A DNA stretch of 64,000 bases, taken from positions 2,187,015 to 2,251,014 of the forward strand of contig CM054162.1 in the NCBI GenBank assembly GCA_028751875.1. The letters run 5' to 3'. The translations under genes were made by a program, and so were the position numbers. Below the pieces are notes generated by a model. That model worked only from the letters and a program-made list of their open reading frames with translations. It did no database searches and was not told the DNA's origin. Below, in pieces: positions 35,485 through 45,019 of this stretch (positions are counted from its first letter, which is position 1; every line of letters begins with the position of its first letter). The stretch comes from Rapana venosa. Its lineage: Eukaryota > Mollusca > Gastropoda > Neogastropoda > Muricidae.

Positions 35485-36462
35485 ACTTTACCCCCTTGGG
35501 CGGGAAAAACCGGTTTGGGGGGGCCCCATGGGCGCGCAAGTGGACCCCCCAAATGGTTTTTTTCCCCCCGGGCTGTTTTCCCGGAGGCTTGGGGACAGTG
35601 AGGCCCCCGGGCCCCTCCTTGATGTTGGAAATCCAGCTTTTGCGTGGTGTCCCGCCTCCTTTCTTCCTTCCCCCCATTCCCGCCCGGACCCTTTTTTGCA
35701 GGTGTTAAAAGCCTTTTTGTGTGGCCAAACCACTTAAGTTTTTCCCCCGGGTTTGGGCTGTATCTAGCAATGGTTCTTGTTTGCCAGCCAGTCCCCGATT
35801 GTGGGCCCCGACGTAGTCATTGGTTTTTCGGGCCCGTAGGGGATGTTCCGGATCCGCCGGGGGCAAAATTTTTCTTCAAAGGCTTGAATGCGAAAGTTCT
35901 AAAACGGCAGTTAAAAGGGCCTGCCCTTTACATGTACAAGGCAATGGATTGGGGACGAGTTCCCGTAGAGTCTGACCCTTTGTGGGTTCTGATGTTGGGG
36001 TTTTTCCCCCACTTTCGCCACTTAAATCCCTGGAGGAGAGTGCCACAGCAAGTCTGATCTTCACCTCTTGTGTGCTCGTGCCTTCTTTGGTGATGACTGC
36101 TCCAAGGTACTTGAAAGTTTCCACCTCCTCTAGTGTCTCGCCACTCATCTTGATGCTGGTGGGAGTGGTCGTTGTGGTACTGTTCACTAGGATCTTGCTC
36201 TTTTCTGTGCTGATCTCCATACCGTGGGCTTTGGCTGATGTTTCCAGTCTGGTGGTGAGATCCTGGAGTTCTTCTTCACTGCCGCCCATGAGATCAATAT
36301 CGTCTGCGAATCGGAGATTGCAGGCTGGCCTTCCTCCTATTGTGATTGTTGTCTTGAAGCCAAGGAGGGCCTCCTGCATGATGTTCTCCAGGAACACGTT
36401 GAAAAGAACGGGGGATAGCGGGCAGCCTTGTCGAACTCCAACTGAAGTCCGGAAGAACTACA
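35485..36462 (-). mobile_element. Second LINE-1 copy, 5'-truncated, half noisy
   Basis: Minus strand. The right half (36035-36462) is clean and starts just upstream of the codons for 'FLENIMQEALLGFKT'. It carries the catalytic F-A-D-D in 'NLRFADDIDLMGGSEEELQ' (about 36320-36265) and 'FKYLGAVITKEGTSTQ' (about 36100). The left half is noisy and ends after 'KSWISNIKEG'. It is truncated further downstream than the copy at 13553. The right end joins SINE-A-like sequence at about 36463. Confidence 0.85.
35876..36462 (-). pseudogene. RT remnant of second LINE-1 copy
   Basis: About 175 codons are open from the palm domain onward. The fingers and 'FIDFKKAFDRVW' block are absent because of truncation. 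A frame shift separates the first residues ('PDFSWSSTRLPAIP' in one frame) from the FLENI frame, as in the 14410-14460 segment of the first copy. That shared shift suggests a defect already present in the source lineage. The C-terminal part loses frame in the noisy half. Confidence 0.75.
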
Positions 36463-36474
36463 CTTGATGAATTA

Positions 36475-36692
36475 ACTTCTCTCTTTCGGATGAGACTATT
36501 AAAAAGTGTCCCGTGTGCGAACGCACGCAGAAGCATCTTGCCCACACGTTAAATCCTGTTCACTTTTCGGAAGAGTAGTTCATTGTGTACTGGTGGAATG
36601 ATGACAAAATTGACAAAACTGCATACGCACGGAAGCAGGATGTAAAAAAGCACAGAGTTCTTATTCCATTAGCCTCGAAATAAAAGAATAAA
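36475..36692 (+). mobile_element. SINE-A 3' part (clean)
   Basis: Clean blocks: TTTCGGATGAGACTATTA, 'gtgcgaacgcacgcagaagc', 'cacacgttaaatcctgttc', 'ggaagagtagttcattgtg', 'aaactgcatacgcacgg', 'gcaggatgtaaaaaagcac' and the tail 'attagcctcgaaataaaag'. It gives the best view of the family's 3' end. LINE-1 abuts its 5' side. Confidence 0.85.
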
Positions 36693-36864
36693 AGTTATGA
36701 TTTTTTTCATTTATTTTGGTGACAAAATTAAGATGCAGACTTTCCAATGCTTTATATTCATCTTGTCTACTTATGGCTTTGTAAAAACACTGAAATATTC
36801 AGCATCCATATACAGCTTGACAGTAGCACCAATACATTTAAAAACAAAAACTAAAAATTTAGCA

Positions 36865-37140
36865 TATGTTGGGGCCAGGATAGCATAGTGGTTACAATTA
36901 TGCGCTCGTGATCTAAACGTCTGCTGTCACCACCAGAGCACCCGTTCAAGGGAATGTTTTCCCGGGAATTAACTTCAGTACAGACTCCACTCACCTCAAA
37001 GTCCTTTCGACGAAACTATAAACCGAGGTCCTATGTGCGAACACACTTAAAACATCTTACGCACACATTAAAACCCAATAAGAGTAGGCTTGTGCATGTG
37101 GAAAGGAGCAGACAATATAATGTTAACAAAATAAATGCAA
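36865..37140 (+). mobile_element. SINE-A, 5' and central part (clean)
   Basis: Head 'ggccaggatagcatagtgg' with TTACAATTATGCGCTCGTGATC (tRNA-like). It continues with 'caccagagcacccgttcaag', 'cgacgaaactataaaccgag', 'gtgcgaacacacttaaaac' and 'aagagtaggcttgtgc'. The 3' terminal block is absent. A G run (37200-37213) follows. Confidence 0.8.
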
Positions 37141-37309
37141 ACACACTGGTGTGTTTAGACAATCTCCTCCGAAGTCAGAATGCAGCTACCTTAAAGGATG
37201 GGGGGGGGGGGGGTGGAGTGGTCGCATACACAACAATCTCACCTTGGAGAGAGAAGCTTGAGGCTCTAACAGAGGAAACAAAAAAATGGTGTGTACTTAC
37301 ATTTTTGAG

Positions 37310-37530
37310 TTGTGGATACTGCTCTGACGACGATGTTGTTCTTGATACTGCTCTGACGACGATGTTGCTCTTGATACTGCTTCGACGACGATGTTCTTCA
37401 TACTGCTTCGACGATGATGTTGTTCTTGATACTGCTCCGACGACGTTGTTGCGCTTAATGCTGCTCCAGCGGCGATGTTGCGACGATGTTGCTCTTGATA
37501 CTGCTTCGACGACGAATTCTTGGTATTGCT
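37310..37530. repeat. About 29-bp tandem repeat
   Basis: Seven or so imperfect units of 'tgctctgacgacgatgttg' plus a TTCTTGATAC-type linker, varying from 26 to 30 bp. It leads directly into the 21-bp array, with which it shares the CTCTTGAT core, so the arrays may have a common origin. Confidence 0.75.
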
Positions 37531-37539
37531 GTGTCGTTT

Positions 37540-37975
37540 ATGCTAGCTCTTGATGCGTTTATGCTAGCTCTTGATGCGTTGATGCTGGCTCTTAGTGCTA
37601 GCTCTTGATGCGTTGATGCTAGCTCTTGATGCGCGATGCAGCTCTTGATGCGTTGATGCAAGCTCTTGATGTATCGATGCAGCTCTTGATGCGTTGATGC
37701 AAGCTCTTGATGTATCGATGCAGCTCTTGATGCGTTGATGCTAGCTCTTGATGCGTCGATGCAGCTCTTGATGCCCTGATGCAAACTCTTGATGTGTCGA
37801 TGCAGCTCTTGATGCGTTGATGCAAGCTCTTGATGCGTTGATGCAAGCTCTTGATGCGTTGATGCTAGCTCTTGATGCGTTGATGCAAGGTCTTGATGCG
37901 TTGATGCAAGCCCTTGATGCGTTGATGCTAGCTCTTGATTTGTTGATGCTAGCTCTTGATGCGTTGATAGAAACT
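37540..37975. repeat. 21-bp (seven-codon) tandem repeat
   Basis: About 20 units of 'gatgctagctcttgatgcgt' plus T, alternating between GCTAGCTCTTGATG and GCAAGCTCTTGATG versions, with shorter units at 37625-37745. Because 21 is a multiple of three, three or more frames stay open (plus 'MLALDAL', minus 'INASRAS', 'THQELAS'). No start, splice or flanking domain marks it as a gene. Confidence 0.9.
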
Positions 37976-38199
37976 GTTGAGAGACGCAAGCCCAGAACTA
38001 AGATACGATCCCCATGACAGCTGTCGACACCAATGCCAAACTTCTGAGGAATCAGAGCAAGAAGGAAGAGACCCAGAAGGTAGAGAAAGTGCTTGAAGAC
38101 CATGTATGGGGGCGTGAGGTGTCCCTTCCCCTCATGAGCACTGTGTGCGAGGGTTGGCAGCCTGTGCCGTTTCAGGACACCCACATCCTACCTCATGCC

Positions 38200-38345
38200 G
38201 TCGGTAACGCGTCAGTCGGATGCGCTGGGCCTGACTCGCCAGGCGTGTAGCGGCAGTGCAGCGCACTTTCGCTCCTATGACAGGCATCAGTACTTGCTGT
38301 CTGAGTGTTTGAAGAAGAAAACGAAGAAAGAGAAGAAGACAGGGT
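38200..38345 (+). repeat. Repeat F copy 1, GAAGAA-tailed
   Basis: Shares 'cggatgcgctgggcctgac', 'gccaggcgtgtagcggcag' and 'ctgtctgagtgtttgaaga' with copies at 54630, 55905 and (minus) 57370. Each ends in a purine tail of GAAGAA type. Short interspersed element or a 3' end of a longer one. I do not know its name. Confidence 0.75.
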
Positions 38346-38689
38346 TGGTGAAATGTCGGAGGGCGGATGTCTCGTCGCATCTAGTCCCTGAAGTGTTTCA
38401 AAGATGGGAAGTCATAATGACGCCACTCTGCTACCTAAGCCCCCAAACTCCTACCTACCTACTGCGCTGTTCAATCCAGAAGAAGACGAAGACGGCCATG
38501 GATTGTTCTAGATCCCTGGGCATCGGAACCAGGCAGTGAGTGCACTAGGTCTGCCCTTCAGGGATTCGGTGAAGCACTTTCTCCTATCTCCCATTCTAAA
38601 CCCTTCAAGCCCCATACATCGGACATCTGTCTACTGAGTCATGGGGATCTTGGACAATGTTCTGGGTCATGCGCTCAAACATTGTGGCC

Positions 38690-38835
38690 GTGGCATCTTC
38701 ATGATCTCTGGTGAGGAGGTTGATGATCACTGGGTGAAGATCTGGTGACAAAGACCATGAATGGCGTCTCCATGATCTCTGGTGAGGATGGTGACGATCA
38801 TCGTCGAAGATCTGCTGACAAAGATCATGAACACA
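38690..38835. repeat. Two-unit tandem duplication, about 72 bp
   Basis: Each unit has 'tccatgatctctggtgagga' or the 'tcttcatgatctctggtg' variant, a GATGATCA/GACGATCA block, GAAGATCTG and 'ctgacaaaga(c/t)catgaa'. Units differ at several positions. The segment is not coding as far as I can see. Confidence 0.65.
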
Positions 38836-38894
38836 ACTATCATAACATGGTCTACAGTAACTTTTTTCACCCCCGAAAAAAATCAAGCGACAAA

Positions 38895-39275
38895 ACAGGA
38901 GCGGGATAAGCTTAGTGGTTCAAGTGCTGCGCTTGTGATCTGACGGCCCGGGTTAAAGCCACCACAGAGGTTCCTGTTTGAGGGACGTTTCCCTTTGATT
39001 TCAACATCCTTACCAGCCAAGGTTAAGCAGCATTGAGTGTGGTTACCAGTTGGATGTGTGACCGTTTGTACACCATCGCTTTAGTACAGTTCCCCAGTTC
39101 CCCCATCTGTAAATGGGTTCCTGCCTCTTTAGGGTCAGGGAAGGTAAAGCAGCGAGGGAGAGGAGATGGGCGCCGCCCTCAATATGCTGGCTCCTTGAGA
39201 AGTGAGGTCTCTGACGCCTCGCCCCCCTACGACCACATAGGTAAAGGGACACACACCTTTACCTTACCTACTCCA
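38895..39275 (+). mobile_element. Chimeric SINE: SINE-A-type head, SINE-B body
   Basis: The head (38898-38990) has 'gagcgggataagcttagtgg', 'tgcgcttgtgatctgacgg' and CCCGGGTTAAAGCC, as in SINE-A. From about 39005 the sequence switches to SINE-B: 'agccaaggttaagcagc', 'agggtcagggaaggtaaagc', 'gagatgggcgccgccctcaa' and 'gtctctgacgcctcgcccc'. It ends in 'cacacacctttaccttacc'. The join lies near 38995-39010. Confidence 0.7.
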
Positions 39276-39544
39276 CTCCCCGAAAAGTCCTTGGTCCCGT
39301 GTGCCTACCTGAATGGTAGGCGAAAACGGTTGCATACGCGAAATATCATTGATGAACCTTGGAACGTGTTCGAGAAACAAAAAAGAAAAAAGAACGCCGC
39401 ACACACGCAAAATGTAACATTTCGAAAATGATTTACAAGACAAAATAGTTTCACAGTCTACTTCACCTGACATTCGAGCGATCAAAGAGTACATATCTAA
39501 ACATATAGTTTTGCTCTCCGGGTTAACATCTCCTGTAAAAAAAA

Positions 39545-39605
39545 GACAAAATTGTGTGTGTGTGTGTTTGTGTGTGCTCGTGCCCGCGTGTGCGTTTGGA
39601 TGTGT
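39545..39605. repeat. (TG)n microsatellite
   Basis: Short GT/TGTG run with CTCGTGCCCGCGTGTGCG interruption. Confidence 0.7.
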
Positions 39606-39794
39606 TCATGGTTGAAAAGTCCTATTTTACGTATGCACCTTAATGTACCAACAAATAAAGTTTACTTAAAAGCCGAACTTTGTTAGCATTATAAGTCCAA
39701 CTATATAACGCATCAACATTTTTTACATTTCCCCGGCAAATAGTAGGTTATGCAAATAGTTAGCACTAGAGCCAAGTCAGTTTTAAATTAACGT

Positions 39795-40110
39795 GAGGGG
39801 GAAGGGGGTAGCCTAGTGGTTAGAGTGTTGCACTTGTGATTTGACGCCCTAAGATCGAGCCTGGGTTCGAACGATCACCCAGACACCCATTTGAGAGGTT
39901 ACTTCCCCTTGGAGTTGTCGGTGTCCTCTTTCCCCCTCCCACCCCCCATTGCACCCCCGAAAATCTTTGGGATGAGTATTATAGAATCGGTAGTCCCGAG
40001 TGCGAATGCACTTAGAACATCTTGCGCACACGTTAAAACCTACCCCGCCTTTCGGACGAGAAGGCCACTGCGTTCAGGTAAGAACAGCTGACAAAACATG
40101 TGATGGTTTT
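39795..40110 (+). mobile_element. SINE-A, near full length (clean)
   Basis: Head 'gggggtagcctagtggttag' (A box), 'ttgcacttgtgatttgacg', B box GGGTTCGAACG at 39861. It continues with 'cacccatttgagaggttac', 'tttgggatgagtattatag', 'gtgcgaatgcacttagaac', 'cgcacacgttaaaacctacc' and 'cggacgagaaggccactg'. It ends 'gctgacaaaacatg' without the terminal tail. Confidence 0.8.
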
Positions 40111-40369
40111 TACAAAGGCATGCAGACTGGTGTTTTTAGACACTATCGCCAACGTGGGGATGCAGCTATCTCATAATAGTAGGAAATAAACGGTCACGTA
40201 CGTCAATATCTTACCATTAGTAAACCTCCGAACTCTAGCCGAGGAATGAAAAAAATAAAAGAATCTAGGGCACTAGGAAACTGAGGTACCATCCCCTATG
40301 TCTGAATGAAGCTAAGTTAAAATAGTGGGTAAAAACAGTCGGTACTTCAATATCTCACCCTTTGAGCGA

Positions 40370-40455
40370 ACGCACACAGAACATCTTGCAAACACGTAAA
40401 AACCCGTTATACTTTTTGGAAGAGTAGGCCATTCGTGCCCGTGTAAATTGATAAC
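40370..40455 (+). mobile_element. SINE-A fragment
   Basis: Only the central block remains: 'gagcgaacgcacacagaac', 'cacgtaaaaacccgttat' and 'ggaagagtaggccattcgtg'. Confidence 0.7.
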
Positions 40456-41140
40456 AGTCCGGTGGCTGTAGTCATTCTTACCCTTGAAAAGTAGGGTTTT
40501 GCTTCAGCCATCCCGTGATTTTCTCCTTCACTGTTGTCTTAGCAGACATTGAAACGCTTACCACAATAGTGGTAGTTTAACCTCTCTAAAAGATACACTG
40601 CTCTCTCATGTACCCCTGGTCCAGGCCAAAATCTTTGTTAGTTATCGATATATAAGCAAAGGTACTAAGACCTACATTAAAATGCTATGCTTTCAAATAT
40701 CCTGTGAGGATCATCTTCTTCCAGTGAACAAAATTCTGAAGTTGGATTATTGCTACCTGTACGGTGGAGTACTCTACATACAAACTTTACTGTGTACTCA
40801 GCGATTCCATATTGAGACGAATGCGTGGCTCTCGGTGATCTTGAAAGATAAAGCTTTAGACGACAACAGTGACAACAACCGACTAACCAACCAACCAACA
40901 CATTTATTCTAGAAAAAATCTTGGTGATCTTCAAAGTAAGCTTCAATCAACGACAATGACAACAGAATACCAACAAAACAAAACAACAACTCACACACAA
41001 ACAACAATCTTCAACTCACCAATGCATTCCATGACTTTGACAAAGAGAGCTCTCTGGTGAACTTTGAGCTGTCAGGAATCTCCAGGAATCAAGTCATCCC
41101 TTCAGTGTTTCAGGGAGGCTGGTTGATGTCTTCCAGGCCC
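40455..41140. other. Clean single-copy DNA, no gene seen
   Basis: Ordinary AT-leaning sequence with CAAC-rich patches at about 40860-41010. Short open frames on both strands show no domain or splice context. Confidence 0.5.
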
Positions 41141-41730
41141 GTGGCGTGGGTTTTGTGAGGAAAAGGGGAAAACCCTTCACCAGCGGGGGGGAAATCTTTG
41201 AACCCCCTCTCCCTGCTTCTTCTTGGTTTCGGGGAAAGGGGGGAAAATCTTCAGAGGCCTTCTTTCCTGTAGGGGACTGTCTCAGCACGCAGACCCCATG
41301 CAGCTGCTGTTCGTTTAAAAAACCAAGATTCAAAGGGGCCCCGGGGTTTCGCGCGTAGTTGACAGAGAGAACACTTTTTTAAAAAAGCGAAAAGGTGAAA
41401 AAGTTCTGATTCCGTTAAAATTTGGAAAACCGACCCCCTTCCCTCACCCCAGTAAAAAAAAGAGAAAAAAAAAAAAAAAGAAAACGGGAGGGGAAAAAAA
41501 AAAGCAAGAAAAGAAAGAAAAAAAAAAAAAGATGCTTTGGGGGGAACTTGTGTGTGTGTGCTGTTTTTGAGATTTTTTTTTCTTTCTCCCCCCCCCTCTC
41601 TCTCCTTCTCCTCCCCTCTCCCTCTCTCTTCTTTTTCTTTTCTCTCTTCTCCCCTCTCCCCCTCTTCCTCTCTCTCTCTCTCCCTCTCTCCCCCCCTCCT
41701 CCTCCTCTCTTCTCCCCTCTCTCTTTTTAA
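41140..41730. other. Noisy patch, A run and CT tract
   Basis: 41140-41440 shows the smeared-run texture of the noisy blocks, between clean sequence on both sides. It is followed by an A-rich stretch (41455-41535) and a CT tract (41580-41730). No gene. Confidence 0.6.
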
Positions 41731-41924
41731 AAAACATTATTATTTTAATTTTTTTTTAAAATACACTTTTTTTTAAGAAATTACTATCTAACAATAATAG
41801 TGTTAATCTGTACGAGTATAAGAAATAGAGGTTTCACAGTGTGACTTGTTTTGGAATGATATTCATATTTTTTTCCCCATGTCTTATTTGTCTTGTTTTT
41901 TAAAACAAAAAGCATAAACTTTAA

Positions 41925-42015
41925 CACAACACACACACACACCAAACACACCACCTCCCACTCCTCTCATTTCTTCCCCCCCCCCCCCCCCCCCCACCCC
42001 CCCCCCCCCTCTTCT
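41925..42015. repeat. (CA)n and poly-C tract
   Basis: CACACACAC with ACCAAACACACC, followed by a run of about 30 C interrupted by A. Confidence 0.75.
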
Positions 42016-42184
42016 TACCCACAATGTATAATGTTCATTTTTGACTTTACGATTTTTTTCTCCTTTTGCTTGAGTGATTTACGTTGGGTTTTTTTTTTAG
42101 GGGTTCAATTTGTACGAGTATTTCGAAAAGAATTTTTGGGGATCCGTGCTGTCTCGAGAATTTCATTATATTTTCCTTGAAAAA

Positions 42185-42222
42185 CGCACTCTCTCTCTCT
42201 CTCTCCTCTCTCTCCCTCTCTC

Positions 42223-42279
<57 letters not shown>

Positions 42280-42477
42280 GACCTTATAGAATTGGCTTTC
42301 ACCCCCCCCCCCCTTTCTCCTCTTCCTTGTTTTTATTGTATGAGTATACGGGTATTGAGTTTATTTAATTATCTTGACATATAATCTGCATGAGTATAAT
42401 CAAAATTGGTGTTGACGGTGATCGTGCACTGTCTTGAGAATTATATATTTTAGAGTTATCACTGAAACACACACACA

Positions 42478-42534
<57 letters not shown>

Positions 42535-42552
42535 CTCTCCTCTCTCTCTCCA
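42185..42552. repeat. Two (CT)n microsatellites in a duplicated context
   Basis: CT tracts at 42189-42277 and 42478-42552. Each is preceded by similar sequence ('cgtgctgtctcgagaattt' at about 42145 and 'cgtgcactgtcttgagaat' at about 42422) and followed by 'ccttatagaattggct' or 'ccttatagaatttagct'. The whole unit of about 290 bp is therefore duplicated. Confidence 0.75.
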
Positions 42553-42659
42553 CTATGACCTTATAGAATTTAGCTGGTTGTTGTTTTTTTTTCTTTCTCT
42601 TTCTTTTCTTTCTTGTTTTTATTGTGTAAGAGTATGATTATTGAGGTTTTATTAATTTA

Positions 42660-42725
42660 TTTAATTATTATGATTGTTATTATGATTATTATTATTATTA
42701 TTATCATTATTATTATTATTTTTTT
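42660..42725. repeat. (ATT)n microsatellite
   Basis: ATTATTATT with GATTGTTATTATGATT interruptions, immediately upstream of LINE-3. Confidence 0.75.
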
Positions 42726-42760
42726 TTATCATAACATATTTTTTGTGTGAGTAATCAAAA

Positions 42761-43500
42761 TGGCATGCAGCTTTGTGGGCAACCATGAACTTGTACAGCA
42801 TCAATGCAAACCTGATCAGAGTCATCAAACAGCTGTACAGCGAGGCCACCAGTGCAGTGTACTACAACAACAACATTGGAGAATGGTTTCGAACAACAGT
42901 TGGAGTAAGGCAGGGCTGTCTACTCTCACCCACTCTTTTCAACATCTTCCTTGAGAGAATCATGGCTGATGCACTGGAACATCATGAAGGATCAGTCAGC
43001 ATTGGTGGCAGAACGATCACAAACCTCCGCTTCGCAGATGACATTGATGGAATAGCAGGATCAGAAAAAGAGCTTGCCAGCCTAACAGAACACTTGGATA
43101 AGGCCTCCAAAACATACGGCATGGAAATCAGTGCAGAGAAGACCAAACTGATGACTAATAACACCAACGGCATTAGCACTGATATCAGGGTTAATGACCA
43201 GAAGCTGGAAACAGTTCAAAGCTTCAAGTACCTGGGAGCCATTGTATCCGACCAGGGATCCAAGCCAGAAGTAGTATGCAGGACTGCACAGACAATAACA
43301 GCTTTGTCAAAACTAAACACCATCTGGGGAGATAAGAATATCTCACTTATCTCCAAGATCAGACTAATGCGCTCCCTTGTCATATCCATATTTCTGTATG
43401 CCTGTGAATCATGGACCCTGACTGCAGATTTGGAGAGAAGAGTACAGGCAGTGGAGATGAGATGCTTTCGGAGACTCCTTGGCATCTCCTACAAAGACCA
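42761..43500 (+). mobile_element. LINE-3: 5'-truncated, cut by assembly gap
   Basis: Starts abruptly at codons for W-H-A-A-L-W-A-T-M, the segment that follows the D-R-V motif of the RT palm. It is therefore truncated at its 5' end. The 3' part disappears into the run of N at 43501. The family differs from LINE-1 but shares its layout. The minus-strand fragments at 17825-18100 and 23590-23830 have this family's C-terminal style. Confidence 0.85.
42761..43500 (+). CDS. Reverse transcriptase fragment of LINE-3, open to the gap
   Basis: About 245 codons are open without a stop. Motifs in order: 'WFRTTVGVRQGCLLSPTLF' (palm block with Q-G), 'NLRFADDIDGIAGSEKELA' with the catalytic F-A-D-D (about 43023-43055), 'YGMEISAEKTKLM' (about 43115-43150), 'FKYLGAIVSDQG' (thumb, about 43222) and 'YACESWTLTADLERR' (about 43398). 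It ends in 'RLLGISYKD' where the sequence becomes N. The open frame contrasts with the broken LINE-1 copies and suggests a younger insertion. The protein would act in target-primed reverse transcription, but without the endonuclease domain this copy could not move on its own. Confidence 0.85.
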
Positions 43501-44000
43501 NNNNNNNNNNNNNNNNNNNNNNNNNNNNNNNNNNNNNNNNNNNNNNNNNNNNNNNNNNNNNNNNNNNNNNNNNNNNNNNNNNNNNNNNNNNNNNNNNNNN
43601 NNNNNNNNNNNNNNNNNNNNNNNNNNNNNNNNNNNNNNNNNNNNNNNNNNNNNNNNNNNNNNNNNNNNNNNNNNNNNNNNNNNNNNNNNNNNNNNNNNNN
43701 NNNNNNNNNNNNNNNNNNNNNNNNNNNNNNNNNNNNNNNNNNNNNNNNNNNNNNNNNNNNNNNNNNNNNNNNNNNNNNNNNNNNNNNNNNNNNNNNNNNN
43801 NNNNNNNNNNNNNNNNNNNNNNNNNNNNNNNNNNNNNNNNNNNNNNNNNNNNNNNNNNNNNNNNNNNNNNNNNNNNNNNNNNNNNNNNNNNNNNNNNNNN
43901 NNNNNNNNNNNNNNNNNNNNNNNNNNNNNNNNNNNNNNNNNNNNNNNNNNNNNNNNNNNNNNNNNNNNNNNNNNNNNNNNNNNNNNNNNNNNNNNNNNNN
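43501..44000. other. Assembly gap (500 N)
   Basis: Exactly 500 N, a placeholder length. It follows LINE-3 and precedes purine-rich DNA. Open frames drawn across it have no meaning. Confidence 0.99.
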
Positions 44001-44084
44001 CACTAATCCTCGAAATTTGGAGGAGATGTGTTGTCTGTCGTCTCATGTTTGTGCCGTTTGTTGTATGTATTTTATGGAAGGGTA

Positions 44085-44720
44085 GATGGGTTGAGAGAGG
44101 GGAGGAATAGATGGGTTTTGGTGGTTCTGATGGGGGAGGTGGGTGGGGGAGTTATAGGAGAGGGTAGGAGAGCTGTGGGGAAAGGGGGAATAGAGGGTGG
44201 GGGTGGGAGCTAGAGGAGGGGGATGTAATGGGGGAGCTAAGAGGGAAGGGCTTTGTTTGTAGGGGGATGTGTAGGGTAAGAAGAGCTTTTCGAGAGGGGT
44301 TAGTTAAGTGGGGAAAGAGAAGTAGCCACTGGTCCTTAACAAGTACAGAGCTAACTCGGTTCTCTTCATCTTTGTGCCTGTCTTTGCAACGTTCTTCATG
44401 GTGTGAATTGTCATCTTTACATGTGTTTAGATGTGCGTGATAAAGCTTTGATTCTATGTTATCTTATAAGTTCTTAAGTTAGGGGGAGGAGGAGATAGAA
44501 TAGAGGAGGTAGCTTATGGGGTATAATAGAGAGAGGAGGTAAGTTGGGGGAGAGGTCAGGGGAGGAAGGACATAGGTCAGGGTAGAGGAGAGGTAGGTTT
44601 CGAGGAGGGGAAGAGATATGGCGATGGAAGGTTAGGTTAGAGAGAATGAGGGGGTAGTTTAGGGGAGGAGGAGGGGGTAGTGTAGGGGAGGGAAGCAAAG
44701 GTGTAGGTCAGGGAAAGGTT
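44085..44720. repeat. Purine-rich (G/A) DNA in two blocks
   Basis: 44085-44325 and 44480-44720 are strongly G/A-rich on the plus strand (GGGGGAG, GAGAGG, TAGGGGAGG motifs). They are separated by ordinary sequence containing 'gagctaactcggttctc'. The texture is clean, so this is not the noise seen elsewhere. Confidence 0.6.
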
Positions 44721-45019
44721 TACATTATTTTGGCATGGTCTATGATAAGGAGGTCATACATCTTTAAGTGGGAAACAGATGGTCAAAATAGTGTTTCCCA
44801 CGCCGATATTGTTTCGGAGAGTCCAGAGTATGTGTACGCCAAAAAACACGCTGTCACTCTCATTTGCAGGATGTGACCAATATCCTTAAATCAACTGCAG
44901 GACCAATTGGGAAAAACTGTGACAATACACATAGAAGTGGCAAGACATCACGATATCAGAGAGCATACACAATAATTATAGGTTATCACCCAAATGTCTC
45001 TCCCATGACAGCCGTCAGT

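Noticed and set aside
36954..37553. 200-codon plus-strand frame
   Set aside because: Covers SINE-A, a G run and the 29-bp repeat. A real gene would not follow repeat boundaries this way.
37455..38184. Repetitive Ala/Ser/Arg/Ile/Asn or His/Gln proteins on the minus strand
   Set aside because: Produced by a 21-bp tandem repeat that is open in several frames at once. No promoter, splice or conserved flank.
43380..44110. Open frames across the N gap
   Set aside because: The 500 N translate as unknown residues. Only the part before 43500 (LINE-3) is real.
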